Shown piece after piece: positions 34,430 to 49,472 of a stretch of DNA of 64,000 bases. The notes beneath the pieces were generated by a model that was not told where the DNA came from, did not search any database, and was given only the letters and a program-made list of their open reading frames with translations. Made by a program: the position numbers and the translations under genes. Every line of letters starts with the position of its first letter. The stretch's first letter is position 1. Source of the stretch: Carnegiea gigantea. Lineage: Eukaryota; Streptophyta; Magnoliopsida; Caryophyllales; Cactaceae. The stretch lies in the NCBI GenBank assembly GCA_029747015.1, contig JAKOGI010000121.1, forward strand, positions 1 through 64,000, written 5' to 3'.

Positions 34430-35005
34430 TAAATAATAAAATTCGAGCGATCTATAAGAGGAAACATAGAAAGATGTAGATATTCAAAAAAATAAAGCAA
34501 GATCAACAAGACAATAGTGGGCACATGATTTTTATGTGGAAATCCAAATCGGAAACAACCACAGACAGAAAGACAGCACAAAATCCACTATATAGGTGAG
34601 AGCACAAAATAAATCTCAAACTGCAAGCGAGCACAATGAGATCAACAAGAGAGATAAAGATCTCAAAGCAAATGCCCAAGAAAAAGATCAATTACAAAGA
34701 AAATCTCTCAACACTAACTCTCAATAAAATGTAGAATTGAAAATGAAGATAGTCGACGAGGGACGGTGCCAAGAGGCACTCCAAAGTGCCACTCAAATGC
34801 GAGCAACTTGCCCACAAAAAATGTCTACTGGAGTTGCCCAATTTATAGAGTTTGGAATGTAACTCTCACATTAAGGTGGAAGAAACCAAGAGATGAGCCA
34901 TAATTCACCAAATAAAGGCTCATAAAATGGTGTATGAATATGTTGACTAAGCTCTTGAACACCACCAATAAATCAACCATAAAGTCTTACATTAAGCCCA
35001 ACACT
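34430..35005 (-). mobile_element. Possible solo LTR, minus strand
   Basis: On the minus strand the sequence starts TGTTGGGCTTAATG at about 35005. A TATAAATTGGGCAACTCC motif follows about 150 bp downstream, resembling the TATA box of a copia-type LTR. The other end is not fixed and no internal region or target duplication was found. Bases 33938-34429 hold nothing recognised. Confidence 0.3.
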
Positions 35006-35189
35006 AACTGTAAAAAAAAAAGACTGTCAAAAAATTGAAATCAGTAAAGACAGCTCAAAAGCCTCAGCAGGCTCACGGGCCTTGGGCCATACCACGACCC
35101 ATCCGTGGGGCTATCTGCATAGAAAACAAAACTAATGTTGAGACCTAATGCTCAAGGCTAGCCTAATAATTGGGCCAAGCATCATGTAG

Positions 35190-35480
35190 ATATTGCTACG
35201 AGCCGAAGAAAAGTTCGGTAGCACCATTCTTGACAGCACACAATCAAAGGAATTTTCCTCAATTCGTTTTGGATTCATAGAGGAAAATAATGGAGCCATG
35301 ACACATTTGATTACACCAACTAGAGGAATTTATCTTACAAAATCTACCCATGCCCTCACCAACCACAACGCCACTTGTTTAGGTAGAAAAAACGTGATCC
35401 TCCTCCCCTCCCATTCACTGAAATTTGCAGACAATCCTCCCACAATAGCAAAATCAAAGGACTTACTTTCAATGGCCTTG
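35190..35480 (-). pseudogene. Second copy of the SKSFDFAIVG coding fragment
   Basis: The minus strand reads SKSFDFAIVGGLSANFSEW then LPKQVALWLVRAWVDFV before a stop. The DNA core matches 28761-28846. It ends close to the left terminus of the CACTA element (35525). Probable retroelement remnant; family not established. Confidence 0.4.
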
Positions 35481-35539
35481 GGTAAGCCTTGAGAGTCACT
35501 CTAAAGCAGCCAAACACCTCCCTCTACTACAAGAATCCG

Positions 35540-36250
35540 GTCTACTTGAGACCGGAAATTGGAGACCGAAATGAAAATCGGTCTCCAATTAAGTTTGGAG
35601 ACCAAAATCAGAGACCGAAATATGTGGTATCAAATTACTTTCAATTTGGAGACCGAAAATCACTGTGCGGTCTCCACTTGAGACCAACATAATTTTCGGT
35701 CTCCGATTTTGGAGACCGAAACATTATGCGGTCTCACTTAGAGACCAAAACAATATTCGGTCTCAGAGGTTGGAGACCAACACAAATGTCGGTCTCAATT
35801 TTGAAAACTTTGGAGACCGAATTCATTGCCGGTCTCCAATTTCGAGACCGAAATGCTGACCCGGTTTCAATTAGAGACCAATAGTATTTCGGTCTCCGAA
35901 ATGGTGTAGGAGTCCATAAGTATCTGGGCATTTCAGAGACTGAAATGCCGTATTTGGTGTCAAAAAGTAATTATTTCAGAGACCGAAATTTTGATTCGGT
36001 CTCCATTTGAGACCAATTACATGTTCGGCCTCCAACCACATATACATTTTTAATTTTCCGCTTTAATTTTAGAGACCAAGACAACCTTCGGTCTCCACTA
36101 CCCCAGTGTACTGTTCATCTCTGTTTTGGAGACCGAAATCCAAATTTGGTCTCCATTAGAGACGAAACTAGCTTTTGAACTCTGATTTAGAGACCGTTTG
36201 CTTGTTTCGGTCTCCAATTGAGACCAGAAGTGCTCGGTCTCTAGCTTCGG
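35540..36250. repeat. Left subterminal repeat array of the CACTA element
   Basis: About 20 copies of GGAGACCGAAA-like motifs alternate with their inverse, TTTCGGTCTCC, often as short palindromic pairs 10-30 bp apart. In En/Spm the subterminal motifs are the binding sites of the element's DNA-binding protein; that role here is inferred from position and from that family. Bases 36251-38767 follow with a GC-richer leader (36290-36600), unassigned sequence and TA microsatellites. Confidence 0.85.
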
Positions 36251-37914
36251 GAGATAATCAGAACGAGGTCTGATTATCCCGTCACGCTCACTCACTCAAA
36301 CGCCCCCATTCCTCCATCTTCCCGCCCTCTTCTTCCTGCTCTCTGGTGTCTGCCATCTCCCTCACTCCACCGTCGCGCTCACTCACCTTCAAGCTTCCAA
36401 TCAGTCACTTCCTTCCGCCTTCAGCTGCTCCATCTTCGTCAGCGCACCGGCAACCAATTGGTATGACTCCCATATTTGAAATTTGCCGCATTGGTGTAGC
36501 CGATTTGAGGAATCTAGGGTCGGTTTGTGCGTTTCTTTGATTCCCCCTCCCTCTGACTTGCTTCGTGTGTGGTGGATTGCCCTCATTTGGCTTCCATTCG
36601 TGGGAAATGTTGCATTTGGTCACTGAGTTTCAATTGCACGCCAGGTGCTTGGTAAAATGCCTCAGTTGTGTTTGAGATGATTCTAAAGAGGCTGAACTCT
36701 CTATTTGTGAATCCGCTTTCTTATTTTTACTATTCATATGTACAAAAATACAGAGTTATGTTTGGAGTTGGTCACTTGGTGGTAGGATCACATAGACATT
36801 GAGTGTGATATTAAGAATGTTGGATGCAAAACATATTAATGTGCTTATTACTTGGCCGGATATCCAAGATTGTAAGGAGGGAACTGGTTTGGTAGTTTGC
36901 CTCCTAGAGAAACGCTAAAAGCCATGGTCTAGGTCAGCGGGCTTTGGAAGTATGGTCTGCCTGATAAGGGAAAGAATTAGACAGTCTAGGGAATCTTCTC
37001 TAGTTTTTTGAATACAAAAAAGGAATACGCCCACCAAAGAAATGATTAGGAGAGAGTTACTCATTGTATTATTTTCTTATGAGAGAGTGGTTTATCATTC
37101 CTATTAGAGAATGTCTTTCACTACTGCACTATAGTTTTTGTTTCAGTTTGCTTATCTCTGTCAAGTCTGCACTCTTTTTCTATATTTTCTTTCAATGTTT
37201 CCTTATATTTTTCAGTATGTTTAGCAAGTGGGTGTTATCATAACGGTATGCCTATTTTCTGCACTGGCTCATCTCTAAATTTGCTTGAGTGACAATGACG
37301 AAAGAGTAATTGTCTTCCTTTGTTCATCTTCTTGATATCTGAAGAAAACTACAGGAAATCATCCTTGCAGCGTTGAAAAGTAACGGACAACTTGGAATAC
37401 TCAGCTGTGGTTAGGGAGACCTTGGTGTTTGTGAATATCTTCAGGCTGGTTTGCTTTCCCTTAATTTCTGATCCATATAATCTGGTTCCTCTTGTAATTT
37501 ATAGTGTTGCTTTTCCACTTATCACTATATCTAATAGACAAAGTACACAAGCCCTAGGGAGGGAGCTCGGGGTTTTACCATCTACAACGTTTACTGCCTG
37601 CAATGCTTAGGGAATAGAGAGTGTTGTGGCATCAATATTGATAAACAAAATTTTATATGGGCGGTTTTTTCCTTTTTATCTTACATAATGTGGCTGCAAG
37701 CCAGATTATTACCAAATTGCTTGGCACTATCACATCAAAAAATAAGTTGTGAGGGTCAAGCATAGAGTATTGTATGGTATATAACAATATGCTTTCCTCA
37801 CAGCAGATTGTTTCGTCGTTTTGGAAGAATTATATAATTTAGTGACCAGTACCATTTGCTCATAATAATAAACAAAAAAAACCTGAGTAAACATATAATA
37901 CATAATTTTGGTGA

Positions 37915-38400
<486 letters not shown>

Positions 38401-38767
38401 CACATATATACACACCCATGTGTATGTATATACATATGTATATGTATATACACATATGCATATGCATATACACATATATACACATATACGCACATATATA
38501 CATAGATATATATATATACACACACACACACAGACACATATACGCACATATATCTACGCACACATAAATATTTATATGTATGTGTATGTTTGCATGTATG
38601 TATGTACGTATCTATGTATGTATGCATGTATAGCTATATACGTACCAGCGTTAACGTTCGTACATATTCATATATGCATGCATGCACACATGTATGTATG
38701 TCGATATGATTATGTATGTACGTAATTATGACTTGCCAGTAATATGTGTACAGTTCGTCAAGGGAGA

Positions 38768-41700
38768 ATGGATCGAAGTCGGTTGTGGATGTACAACAGA
38801 CTAAAGGGGAAGTATCTGAGCAAGACATTCGTTCAGAAAGTGGATGAGTTCATCAGTTTTGCTTGTGCGCAAGAAGAGTTTCAGAGGTGCCAAAAACTCA
38901 AGTGCCCCTGCGTGAAGTGTCGCAACGTACCGTACCTTGATGTGGACACAATCAAATTACATTTATACCAGCGAGGGTTTCGTCCACACTACTATAGGTG
39001 GGTGCATCACGGTGAGACATTCCTGGAAGATGATGCAGCTGCAACTTCCTCATCCAATTCACAAGTGACACCCAACCCTATGAGGGATATGATGATGGAT
39101 GCGTACGCACCTGTGGCATCTGCATTAGTGCAATATCCCTCGTACAATGGGGAGCATGAACCAAATGACGATACGAAGAAGTTCCTTGAACTAATCCAGG
39201 CAGCGGAGAGACCATTGTACGAGGGATGTGGAATGTCACTGCTTAAAGCTGTTGCGCGGCTTGCAAATCTGAAATGTGAATATGATCTACCCCATCGCGC
39301 GGTCGATGGTATTGTATCCTTCATAAAGGATATATGCCCAAATAACAACGACATGGTCGGGAATTACTACGAAGTGAAGAAGTTGCTTGCGGGTCTTCAA
39401 CTTCCACATCAAAAAATAGATGTATGCCCCAATGGTTGCATGTTATTCTGGAAGGGGGCAGAGGGGCTGGATAGATGCTCTTTTTGTGATGAAGGTAGGT
39501 ACTTGAGGACCAGCAAACAAGGGAGACAAATCCCGAGAAAGCATCTAATATATTTTCCCATCGGACCGCGACTACAACGACTTTATGCAACGAAGAAAAC
39601 TGCTGAGAGTATGCGGTGGCACCATGAGCACAAGCGGCCTCCTGGGGTCATGGTACACCCATCTGATAGTGAGGCGTGGAAACATCTAGACGTTTCCTAT
39701 CCTTCATTTGCTGCCGAACCTCGTAATGTGAGGCTAGGATTGTGCACTGATGGCTTCTCTCCGTTTGGTCATTATGGTCAAACATATTCATGCTGGCCAG
39801 TGATTGTCACCCCTTATAATTTATCCCCATAGATGTGCAAGAAAAGACAGTTCAAGTTCATTGCTCTCCTCATTCCCGGTGCGAAGAATCCAAAAGGAAA
39901 TATTGACATATATATGCAACCTCTTATTGAAGAACTGAAGCAACTGTGGAATGAAGGAACACCAACATATGACGTCTCCCTGAGGCAGAATTTCGTAATG
40001 AAGGTTGCAATTCTATGGACTGTGAGTGACTTCCCCGCGTACGGCATGCTTTTTGGCTGGACGACTGCCAGAAGGTTAGCATGCCCCTACTGTATGGAAC
40101 ACACAAAAGCATTCAGGCTAGCCCATGGGAAGAAGCAATCGTGGTTTGACTATCATCGTCAATTTCTCCCACCAGATCATAAATTCCGGCATAACAAATC
40201 TACATTGTACAAAAACAGGGAGGACCATTCTGAACCTCCTCCTATGCTTACCGGGGAGCAGGTTTGGAGTCGTGTCTCTTCCCTCCCGACGGCAACAGAT
40301 GACAAGGGAAAAGTGGATGGGTACGGACAGTCACACAATTGGAGCAAACGTAGCATATTTTGGGAACTACCTTACTGGAGCAAGTTGTTAATACGCCACA
40401 ACCTTGATGTCATGCACATTGAGAAAAATGTGTTCGAGCAAATAATTAACACGGTGTTGAATGTGAAGGATAAAACAAAAGATGACATCAGTGCGAGGGA
40501 GGACATGCGTACCCATTGTAAACGTAGGAGACTTAATGTTCATGTTGTTGCCGATGGCGACGGACGCCGGCGAGAAGTTATGCCACAAGCTCCATATGTT
40601 TTGAAGAGGGAGTACAGAAAGGTGGTGTGTGACTGGATCCGTAAAGTGAAATTCGTAGATGGTTACGCCTCGAACTTGAGTAGGTGTGTGGACATGAGGA
40701 ACGCTTCACTGCATAACATGAAAAGCCATGATTGTCATGTTTTTATGCAGCGATTGTTGCCTCTGACTTTCAGAGATCTCTTACCCACCAATGTCTGGAA
40801 TGTGCTAACTGAGCTAAGCCAATTTTTTCGAGATTTGTGTTCGTCGAAGTTGCATGCCGATGACGTAATTCATTTGGAGAATAACATTGCAGAAATTTTG
40901 TGCAAGTTGGAACGAGTTTTCCCCCCATCTTTCTTCAACGTAATGGAGCATCTACCTGTCCACTTGCCTACGGAACTAAAACTTGGTGGGCCGGTTCAAT
41001 ATCGATGGATGTATGACAACGAAAGGTATGACAAAGCTCACAGAAATCGTGTCAGCGGAATGTAGGTACAGAAATAACGTTTGGGTGGGTTGTGTTACAG
41101 GTTTCTTCATCACTTGAAGGGAAAGTAGGCAACAAAGCACGTTTTGAGCCTTCAATTTGATATGCATACTTAATGGAAGAGATAACGAACTTCATTACGA
41201 ACTACTTCGACGACAGTGTTAATGTTAGGGCACAAGATTTGCCGAGAAATGTGATGAACATTGACAAAGACAAATTCGATGCCAACCTCCCGGACATTTT
41301 CTCCCGTAACATTGGATATGCCCCGAATGAGGGGAGAGTGTGCTTCTTGGATCATTTGGATCATCGGTTGGCGTACGCATATGTCTTATCCAATTGTGGG
41401 TTGTTAGGAGAATGTGAACGGTAAGTTTATGTACTCCTTAGGGAGGGAAATGGTACATACCTTAAACAGGACCATATGATTTTATGCATTCGTTGTGTAG
41501 GATGTTTGAGCAGGAGATGATCCACCAAAACCCTAGAGTTCGGGTCGAGAATGTGTGGGGAAATTATGAAGAAAAATTTCCTGAATGGTTCAAAGTGAAC
41601 GTACGTTTTGGCACAATGTGTTTCGCTTACATGGGTTGACGTATTTATTCTTTTTCGATACTGACAACATCTTTGACCAATTGTGGTTACGACGTTCATG

Positions 41701-42424
41701 TAGGTGTTGCAATCCAACGTTGACAACGACATCCTAAAAGCACTTGCCTATGGCCCTAAAAGGCATGTTCGTCGTTTGGATCATTACTATGTCAATGGCT
41801 TCAACTTCCACACATATGAATAATGGGAAAAACAAGGCCACAATGAATTATGGCGTTTGCGTAAAAGGAACGGATGGAAGGGAATATTATGGCGTTCTAC
41901 AAGATGTCATCGAGTTGCACTATGTTGGGGATATTCGTTCCTATAAGACGATATTGTTTAAGTGTGATTGGTATGACTGCATTAACGGTGTTGTTGTCCA
42001 CGACACGTACAAATTGGTTGATGTCAATCACACAAAGAGATATCCCAAGTACGATCCATTTGTCCTTGCCAGTCAGGTCACCCAAGTTTGCTTTATGCCT
42101 TATCCCATGTAGGACAACACTAAAAAGGATTGGTGGGCAGTGGTCAGAATGAAAGCGAGACCTATAGTTGATGCCCCCGAAGAGGATGCACCATTCCAAG
42201 TGGATGAAAACGACAACCCGTCTAATCTAGCAGATGTTGATGTGCACGAAGATGTTCCCATCGTAGAAGAAGAGGAGAATGAAACGGATGACACTGATGA
42301 TGAGGAGGCTGAGGTCATCGACGATGGCTCTGAAGCTGCATCGCTGGACGGGTTACTGGATGAAGACGATGATACCGTCGATGACGATGATGGGGACAAC
42401 TTCACCGAATCAATGTTCTTGTAG
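38768..42424 (+). pseudogene. CACTA transposase (TNPD-like, Transposase_21) gene, four exons, broken
   Basis: Exons by splice sites and phase: 38768-41025 (ends GAAAG|GTATGA), 41101-41420, 41501-41600 and 41704-42424. Domains in order: N-terminal transposon-associated domain (MDRSRLWMYNRLKGKYLSKT, with Cys-rich KCPCVKCRN), the Transposase_21 core (NGCMLFWKG, CSFCDEGRY, WMHHE-like WHHEHKRPPG, DGFSPFG, LDVMHIEKNVFE), a DUF4218-like region (FLHHLKGKVGNKA) and DUF4216 (EYYGVLQDVIELHY). It ends in a strongly acidic tail (ETDDTDDEEAEV). Full length would be about 1130 codons. Breaks: TAG at 39830-39832 within NLSP*MCKK, where family members have Trp; TGA at 41158-41160; a frameshift near 41820; TAG at 42110-42112. 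It cannot make full-length transposase without readthrough. Confidence 0.9.
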
Positions 42425-43100
42425 AGCAATTCGATGTGATGAAGACGCAGTTTGCGTCTTCGTAACATGGACCTTGTGTTACGTACGTCAAATATGTTTA
42501 AACTGTAAAGGCATCTTGTACTACTATATGTTATGTTGTGTATGTAACATGCATTCATACCAGATTGCGTAGTAGTTGTTCCCATACTGTATTCATGCAT
42601 TTTGTCAGCTACAAAACACAATATCGTACATTGCTAAGGTTATACTATTTAATGTTGTTTGGCATACATTTTTCAAATTTAAATGCATGCACTTCTCTAA
42701 TTGATTTCCATGACATGGTGTAGGAGTAGGTCAGCATGGACGGGTCGAGCAGAGCCATTACCCAGTACGACTCCCAGGAGACGCAGCCTCCGGAGTTCCC
42801 GTTGGAGGACTCTAGCGCCACATTCACACGGGTCCGACTTGTACCTAACACCGACAAGTGGTAAGCGTCAGTAACTTTCACAATTCATAAGCCTGAGACG
42901 TCATAGGATTTCGTTTAATTTATTGGCAATGCTGTATCGTAGGTTTGGTGATCGAGATGTCGCACGAGCCATCTCCGAGACCATTCGTACCTACTACAAG
43001 GATGCTTTCACGTGCTGGCGGGATGCCCCTGTGGATCACAAGCAGTTTTGATGGAATTGTTTTAAGGTAAAGGTTTTACACTTTGCAATATATGTATACT

Positions 43101-44730
<1,630 letters not shown>

Positions 44731-46259
44731 AGTTTCATTCTACAACTGTATATATATAACCACGCACACAAATCCGCACCCCATGCGCACCAAGAGTGAG
44801 ATACATGAAGGCATAAATATATTAGTATATGGTAGTGATTTTTGTGTACATTTAACAGGTGAGATTAATTTTCACATTGATTTATTCATAACTGCAGTAA
44901 CCCACATGCACAGTACACTAAATATGTATGTTACTAAATCAATCTTGTGACTTGCATGTGCAAGAACGATTCACATGGGATCCTGAGCATGAGGACTTAG
45001 TCAGAAGAGAATGGCAGCAGAAGGTCCGTGTCAAACTGAAGGATATAGTGCACAAGACCACGAAGGACCCTCCGGAGAAGATCATTCATTGGATGACTGA
45101 TGGTATTCGCACTGCAATGAAGACCAAGAGGGAAACATATGAGGATTTCAAGAAGTGGTCGGAGCGGAACAGGAAGAACAAGGTAGAGGGGCCGAAGGAA
45201 AAGATTGGGCACAGTCAGGGGTCAATATCTGCAACAATGTGGGCTCAGAGACTGGTACGAAAATGTTAACTGCTGTAGTGAAATATATTGTCTTCACTTT
45301 GAAAAGTTGCCCATGTGGAACTATATATGTGTATGTGACAGGCGAAACAACTGGGAAGAAGACCTTCGGCTGCTGAGTTATTTGTCACCACTCATTCCAA
45401 GGTTGATGAGAGCGGTCACCGCATTTGGTGCGATGAGTACGCACAGAGTGTGTATGTAAGTATTGCATTGAAGCTTTGTTCACTACGTAGATGCCTAAAA
45501 TGTACGCATATGTAATTTGTTTGCCTTCCTGATTTGTTTCAAACGATGCAGGAAAAATATGAGCAACTGAAAGTGGGAACTGATGTGCAAGTCGGTTCCG
45601 CAGCAGATGATCACCTGTTCTTCAAGGCAAGTGGAGACTGGAGTGACAAGGGCTCCATATACGGACTTGGAAGAGAGGGAGCAACCATGTTTGAGAGACC
45701 GATCACGTCCAGGCGTAGTGGCGGCAGCACATCATCGGTATATTCTTCTCCCATAGTAACCCAACTCCAAGATCAGTTGCAAGCGACACAGAATGAGCTG
45801 CAAACGACGCAAGCTCGACTTCATTCGACAGAGGAGGAGCTGAGGAGTACTAGGCAGGAGTTAAGTAGTACTAGGGAGGAGTTGAGTAGTACTAGGGCGG
45901 AGTTGGACGCTACCAGGAAGGAGATGGATGTGCAACGGATTGGGCTGCTGGAGCTTAATGCTCGGTTTGATAGCTTCTCGGCGCTGCTTGGCCACCCCAC
46001 CCGTGCGGACAACTCTCAGGCATCGTCGCAGATGTAGGTATGTGTAGTTGTACACGTTAATTGTAATTTCGGCTATGTGTAGATGTAGGCATCGTTGTAC
46101 TGTGTAACATTGGGCTATGAATTTCATGCACGTGACCGATTGAACTCTGTAATTGTTGTGTTCGTGGAATGCGAAATTGTGGATATTTTGGTGCATTTTG
46201 TGTAATTTCGATGTAATTTAGGGATGCCGAAATACGCGGTATTATATGGCAAACAATAT

Positions 46260-46915
46260 GCTTAGGTTGGAGACCGAAATTGATATTCTGGTCTCTGTTT
46301 GAGACCGAAATGAAAGTTTGGTCTCAAACACAGGCAGACAGGAACATCAGCCTGTGTTGGAGACCAACCTGAAAATCGGTCTCCAATTGAGACCGGTAAC
46401 CGGTCTCCAGTAGAGACCGAAGCAATAATTTTGGTCTCAGATTGAGACCAAATGTATTGGTCTCCAATTGAGACCAAATTTATTGGTCTCCAATTGAGAC
46501 CAATACTGTTGGTATCAATTAGAGACCGGCCAAATTTGGTCTCCAATGGAGACCACTGAACTTGGTCTCCATTAGAGACCGGCGAGAGTTGGTCTCTGTT
46601 AGACACCGACATGTCTGGTCTCCAATTGAGACCAGAATATTTGGTCTCAATTAGAGACCAGCCCATTTTGGTCTCACATAGAGACCGGCCCAGCTTGGTC
46701 TCAGTTGGAGACCACTAACTTGGTCTCAATTAGAGACCGACCAAATTTGGTCTCAATTGGAGACCACTATGCCAAAAACTGGTCTCTAAATTTGAATTGC
46801 TACCAAAGGTTTAGAGACCGAAGCTTTTCGGTCTCTGTTTGGTCTCTAAAATTATTTAGAGACCGGGTTTCTCCATTTAGAGACCGAAAACCTTCGGTCT
46901 CTAACTGGGCGCTTT
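46260..46915. repeat. Right subterminal repeat array of the CACTA element
   Basis: About 25 motifs of the form TTGGTCTC(C)AATTGAGACC in regular palindromic pairs, mirror image of the left array. The pairs in 46440-46760 are the most regular, with spacing of roughly 20-40 bp between GGTCTC and GAGACC. Confidence 0.88.
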
Positions 46916-46924
46916 CTTGTATGC

Positions 46925-47799
46925 GTCTCATTTTTGTGGCTCTCATTAAAATATTACATAGTCAATCTTAGTACTACAAATATTTTTGCGAACAAAGCTA
47001 TATGAGAAATATACACATGTAGACGAAATTTGTGTATAATGACGAATCTTAAATTACTTTGATGAATGGGCGAAAAACTATAAACATAGATATCTTTAAT
47101 CTTCAAAATATACATACGTGTATATGTGAGAGGTTGAACTAGGCAGTCTTTTAATGAAATTTTTATTTTCAATGTCACACGTTTAAATGCATGTTCAATC
47201 ATCACTGCATGTATCTGGCCTCCTTCCCTTTAAATCTTTTTCATTTCAAATGTGCATGTGATTACGCTAATAGTTGTATGAATATTTAGCTGTATTGTTC
47301 TTCACTTAGGGCGCGTGACTGCATGTTACTTTCCCCATGAATTTCATAATAATAATAATCGAAAAAAAGTATATTTAAATTGCATTATGTGCATGCGAAA
47401 CACATCTTGTCGTATGAAAGGGTGATACGAAAATAACATATGATGAAAGGTGCAGAAGAAATCAAGTAGCTCTCAATTCTCCACGTCCTTATCCAATTCG
47501 AAGTATTCATGGGGCAAAATTCACACTCAATCAGACACTTACCATAAGATTCAACTTGGTTCGATCTTGAATTTTGATTGGTCCAATCTAAAGCAAATCG
47601 ACCCACATTTTTCTTCAAGGGCGTTAGTTTCTTTCGTAGTTTGAGATATTAGCCCCCCGCCCCCCTCTCTTTATTCTCTTTGTGCAAAAGGAGCAATTTC
47701 CTTGAAAATTAAAGGTTGTTTTCAGCAATAGTATTTTAAGTAGAGTTTAATATTTTGACCAAATTAATATACTAATTAGTCAGTTCTTAGTGTTCGATA
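46925..47799. other. Intergenic sequence, nothing assigned
   Basis: AT-rich flank to the right of the CACTA element. No coding motif or recognisable repeat terminus. Confidence 0.5.
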
Positions 47800-48130
47800 A
47801 CCTAGTGGCTAGTGTTTTGTATAACATTTCAAGTAGCATTTAGTATTTTAAACAGTATTTTTGAAAAGTTAATAATATTAGCTTTTGGCATTTAGAAGTA
47901 GCATTTCATATTTTTTAGCCAAATAATATTCTTTGAAAATTTTATATTTGAAAATTATTTATATCGTTTTGTGTTAGTTTACATTAATCAGCTAACCTTA
48001 CATTTAAATTTATCAAACACATTTATTTCAAACCCTCAACAAAACAACTATATATTAACAGCTAAATTAGAAACGATATTAGCGAGCTAAACAACTATCT
48101 GCTATCTAAACAACTATTCGCTATCTAAAT
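47800..48130. mobile_element. AT-rich MITE-like sequence (copy 2 of the AGCTATCTGCTATC family)
   Basis: The right part has serial ACAACTATCTGCTATCTAAA motifs, the left part TTAGTATTTTAAACAGTATTTT-like and GGCTAGTGTTT motifs. It resembles 1765-2115 in style and in the AACTATCTGC core. Boundaries are approximate. Confidence 0.35.
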
Positions 48131-48773
48131 ACTAATTTTACTGAGCAGAATCGAAGGTGGAGTAGAATGGCTAGGTTTCTAGTCATTCCAATCTTTCTGT
48201 TTAGTCAAAACAAGTATCATTAGTAGTTTTGGTTATTATTTTATCTATTAGGAGATTAATTAATCTTTTCTTTGTGAGAGTTGTACATTTGTCTCTAATT
48301 GTAAAATTTTATTTTATAGTTACTTCTCGTTTCTTTATATCATTTTATAAATTTGGAAGGATGGAACAATTAGACATTTTGACCTTTCAAATACAATCTC
48401 TGTATTGAAATATTATCTCATCTAAAGGTAGTACTACATTAAATCAAGACATCAACTCTTATCAAGAAAATGCAATAGGTTGCGGATCTTTTTTCCAAGC
48501 TACATTAAAATGAGAGTGCAAAGACCAGCAATCAATATATTTTAGTTTAGTATTTTCGCAGTTCAGAGTTATGATTTTGTCATCGACGAAGTATTTCTCT
48601 TCATTAAAAAAAAAGAAAGTTTTTCATATCAATTAACTTGAAATCAACTCAAATTTAAAAAAAATGACTGAATCAATATTAATTTGACTTAAACAATCTC
48701 AAATTCAAGAGAAAATCTTATAAAAAGCGACCCAATCAATATTAACTTGACTTAAATATAATCTAGTCATACG
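48131..48773. other. AT-rich spacer, nothing assigned
   Basis: No coding motif, repeat terminus or RNA gene seen. Confidence 0.5.
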
Positions 48774-49075
48774 CTGTCAAATTTCATATCAATTGGGCAA
48801 TTAACAAAGAGTCATGCATATAAGTTCAAATAAGGTTTCAACCCAAAACCAATTGACAATGGGTAGAGTAACTCATAAGCTTACGGTGGCTATGATACCA
48901 TGTTAAATTTCATATCAATCGGGGAATTAGTAAAGAATCATGCATATAAGCTCAAATGAAGTTTTCAATCAAAAATCAATTGACAGTGGGTGGAGTAACT
49001 CACAAGCTTATATACATACTCAAACTCATTAATTTTATTAATGTGAGACAAATCCCACTTTCACATTCCAACGTG
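48774..49075 (-). mobile_element. Possible miniature LTR retroelement (TRIM-like): two LTR-like copies around a primer-binding-site-like motif
   Basis: AAATTTCATATCAAT starts two direct copies at about 48779 and 48904, each ending in GAGTAACTCA(T/C)AAGCTTA about 105 bp later. Between them lies GGCTATGATACCA, one base off the reverse complement of the usual plant TGGTATCAGAGCC primer-binding site, immediately followed by TG at 48902. That is what a minus-strand LTR junction looks like. The internal region is nearly absent and no polypurine tract is clear, so this could also be a decayed solo LTR with a local duplication. Confidence 0.35.
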
Positions 49076-49400
49076 GACTTACCACCAATTTCATTATTTT
49101 TTTTTTTTTTTGGGAAAAAATAACTCCTTCACTAAAGTTTTATCACAATGAAGTTAGTTTCAAGAAAGAGGGGGAGGGTAGACACTTCCCTTAAATAGAA
49201 AACGGGAAAATCCAAGGCTACAGGCACACAAATCGAACTGTAGTTTGGTGGGCTGACACTGTGTATGAAAGTGGAATGACCAAACAAACAGCACCCCTCA
49301 TTAGAAAGAAAACCCAAAAAGAGAAAAATTCCTCAACCCCCAGACAGAAGAAAATGCAAGTTGAGCCTTCCACCTCCCCTCTACTCCTCCACCAAACCGG

Positions 49401-49472
49401 GTGGAGCCACCGCAGAAGATGACTTCTTCCGCCTTTGCTCCGCCGTATCTCCGCCCCTTATTACCTGAACAA
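49401..49472 (+). CDS. Candidate first coding exon of an unidentified host gene
   Basis: The segment reads MEPPQKMTSSAFAPPYLRPL then LPEQ and ends CCTGAACAA|GTAAGTG, a strong 5' splice site. It lies in a locally GC-richer stretch following ACCTCCCCTCTACTCCTCC, which looks like a 5' leader. A possible next exon starts after TTTCAATATAG at 49683 (GGKMPKLYKIRISILKSQEL). No downstream exons of recognisable family follow before the repeats near 50.2 kb, so this may be a remnant. Confidence 0.3.

Noticed and set aside
35540..36250. CRISPR-like array of regularly spaced repeats
   Set aside because: Spacers are not unique or of constant length, repeats occur in both orientations, and the mirror array at 46260-46915 identifies CACTA subterminal repeats.
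42140..42424. Independent acidic protein gene
   Set aside because: It is the in-frame C-terminal tail of the CACTA TPase after a TAG at 42110-42112.
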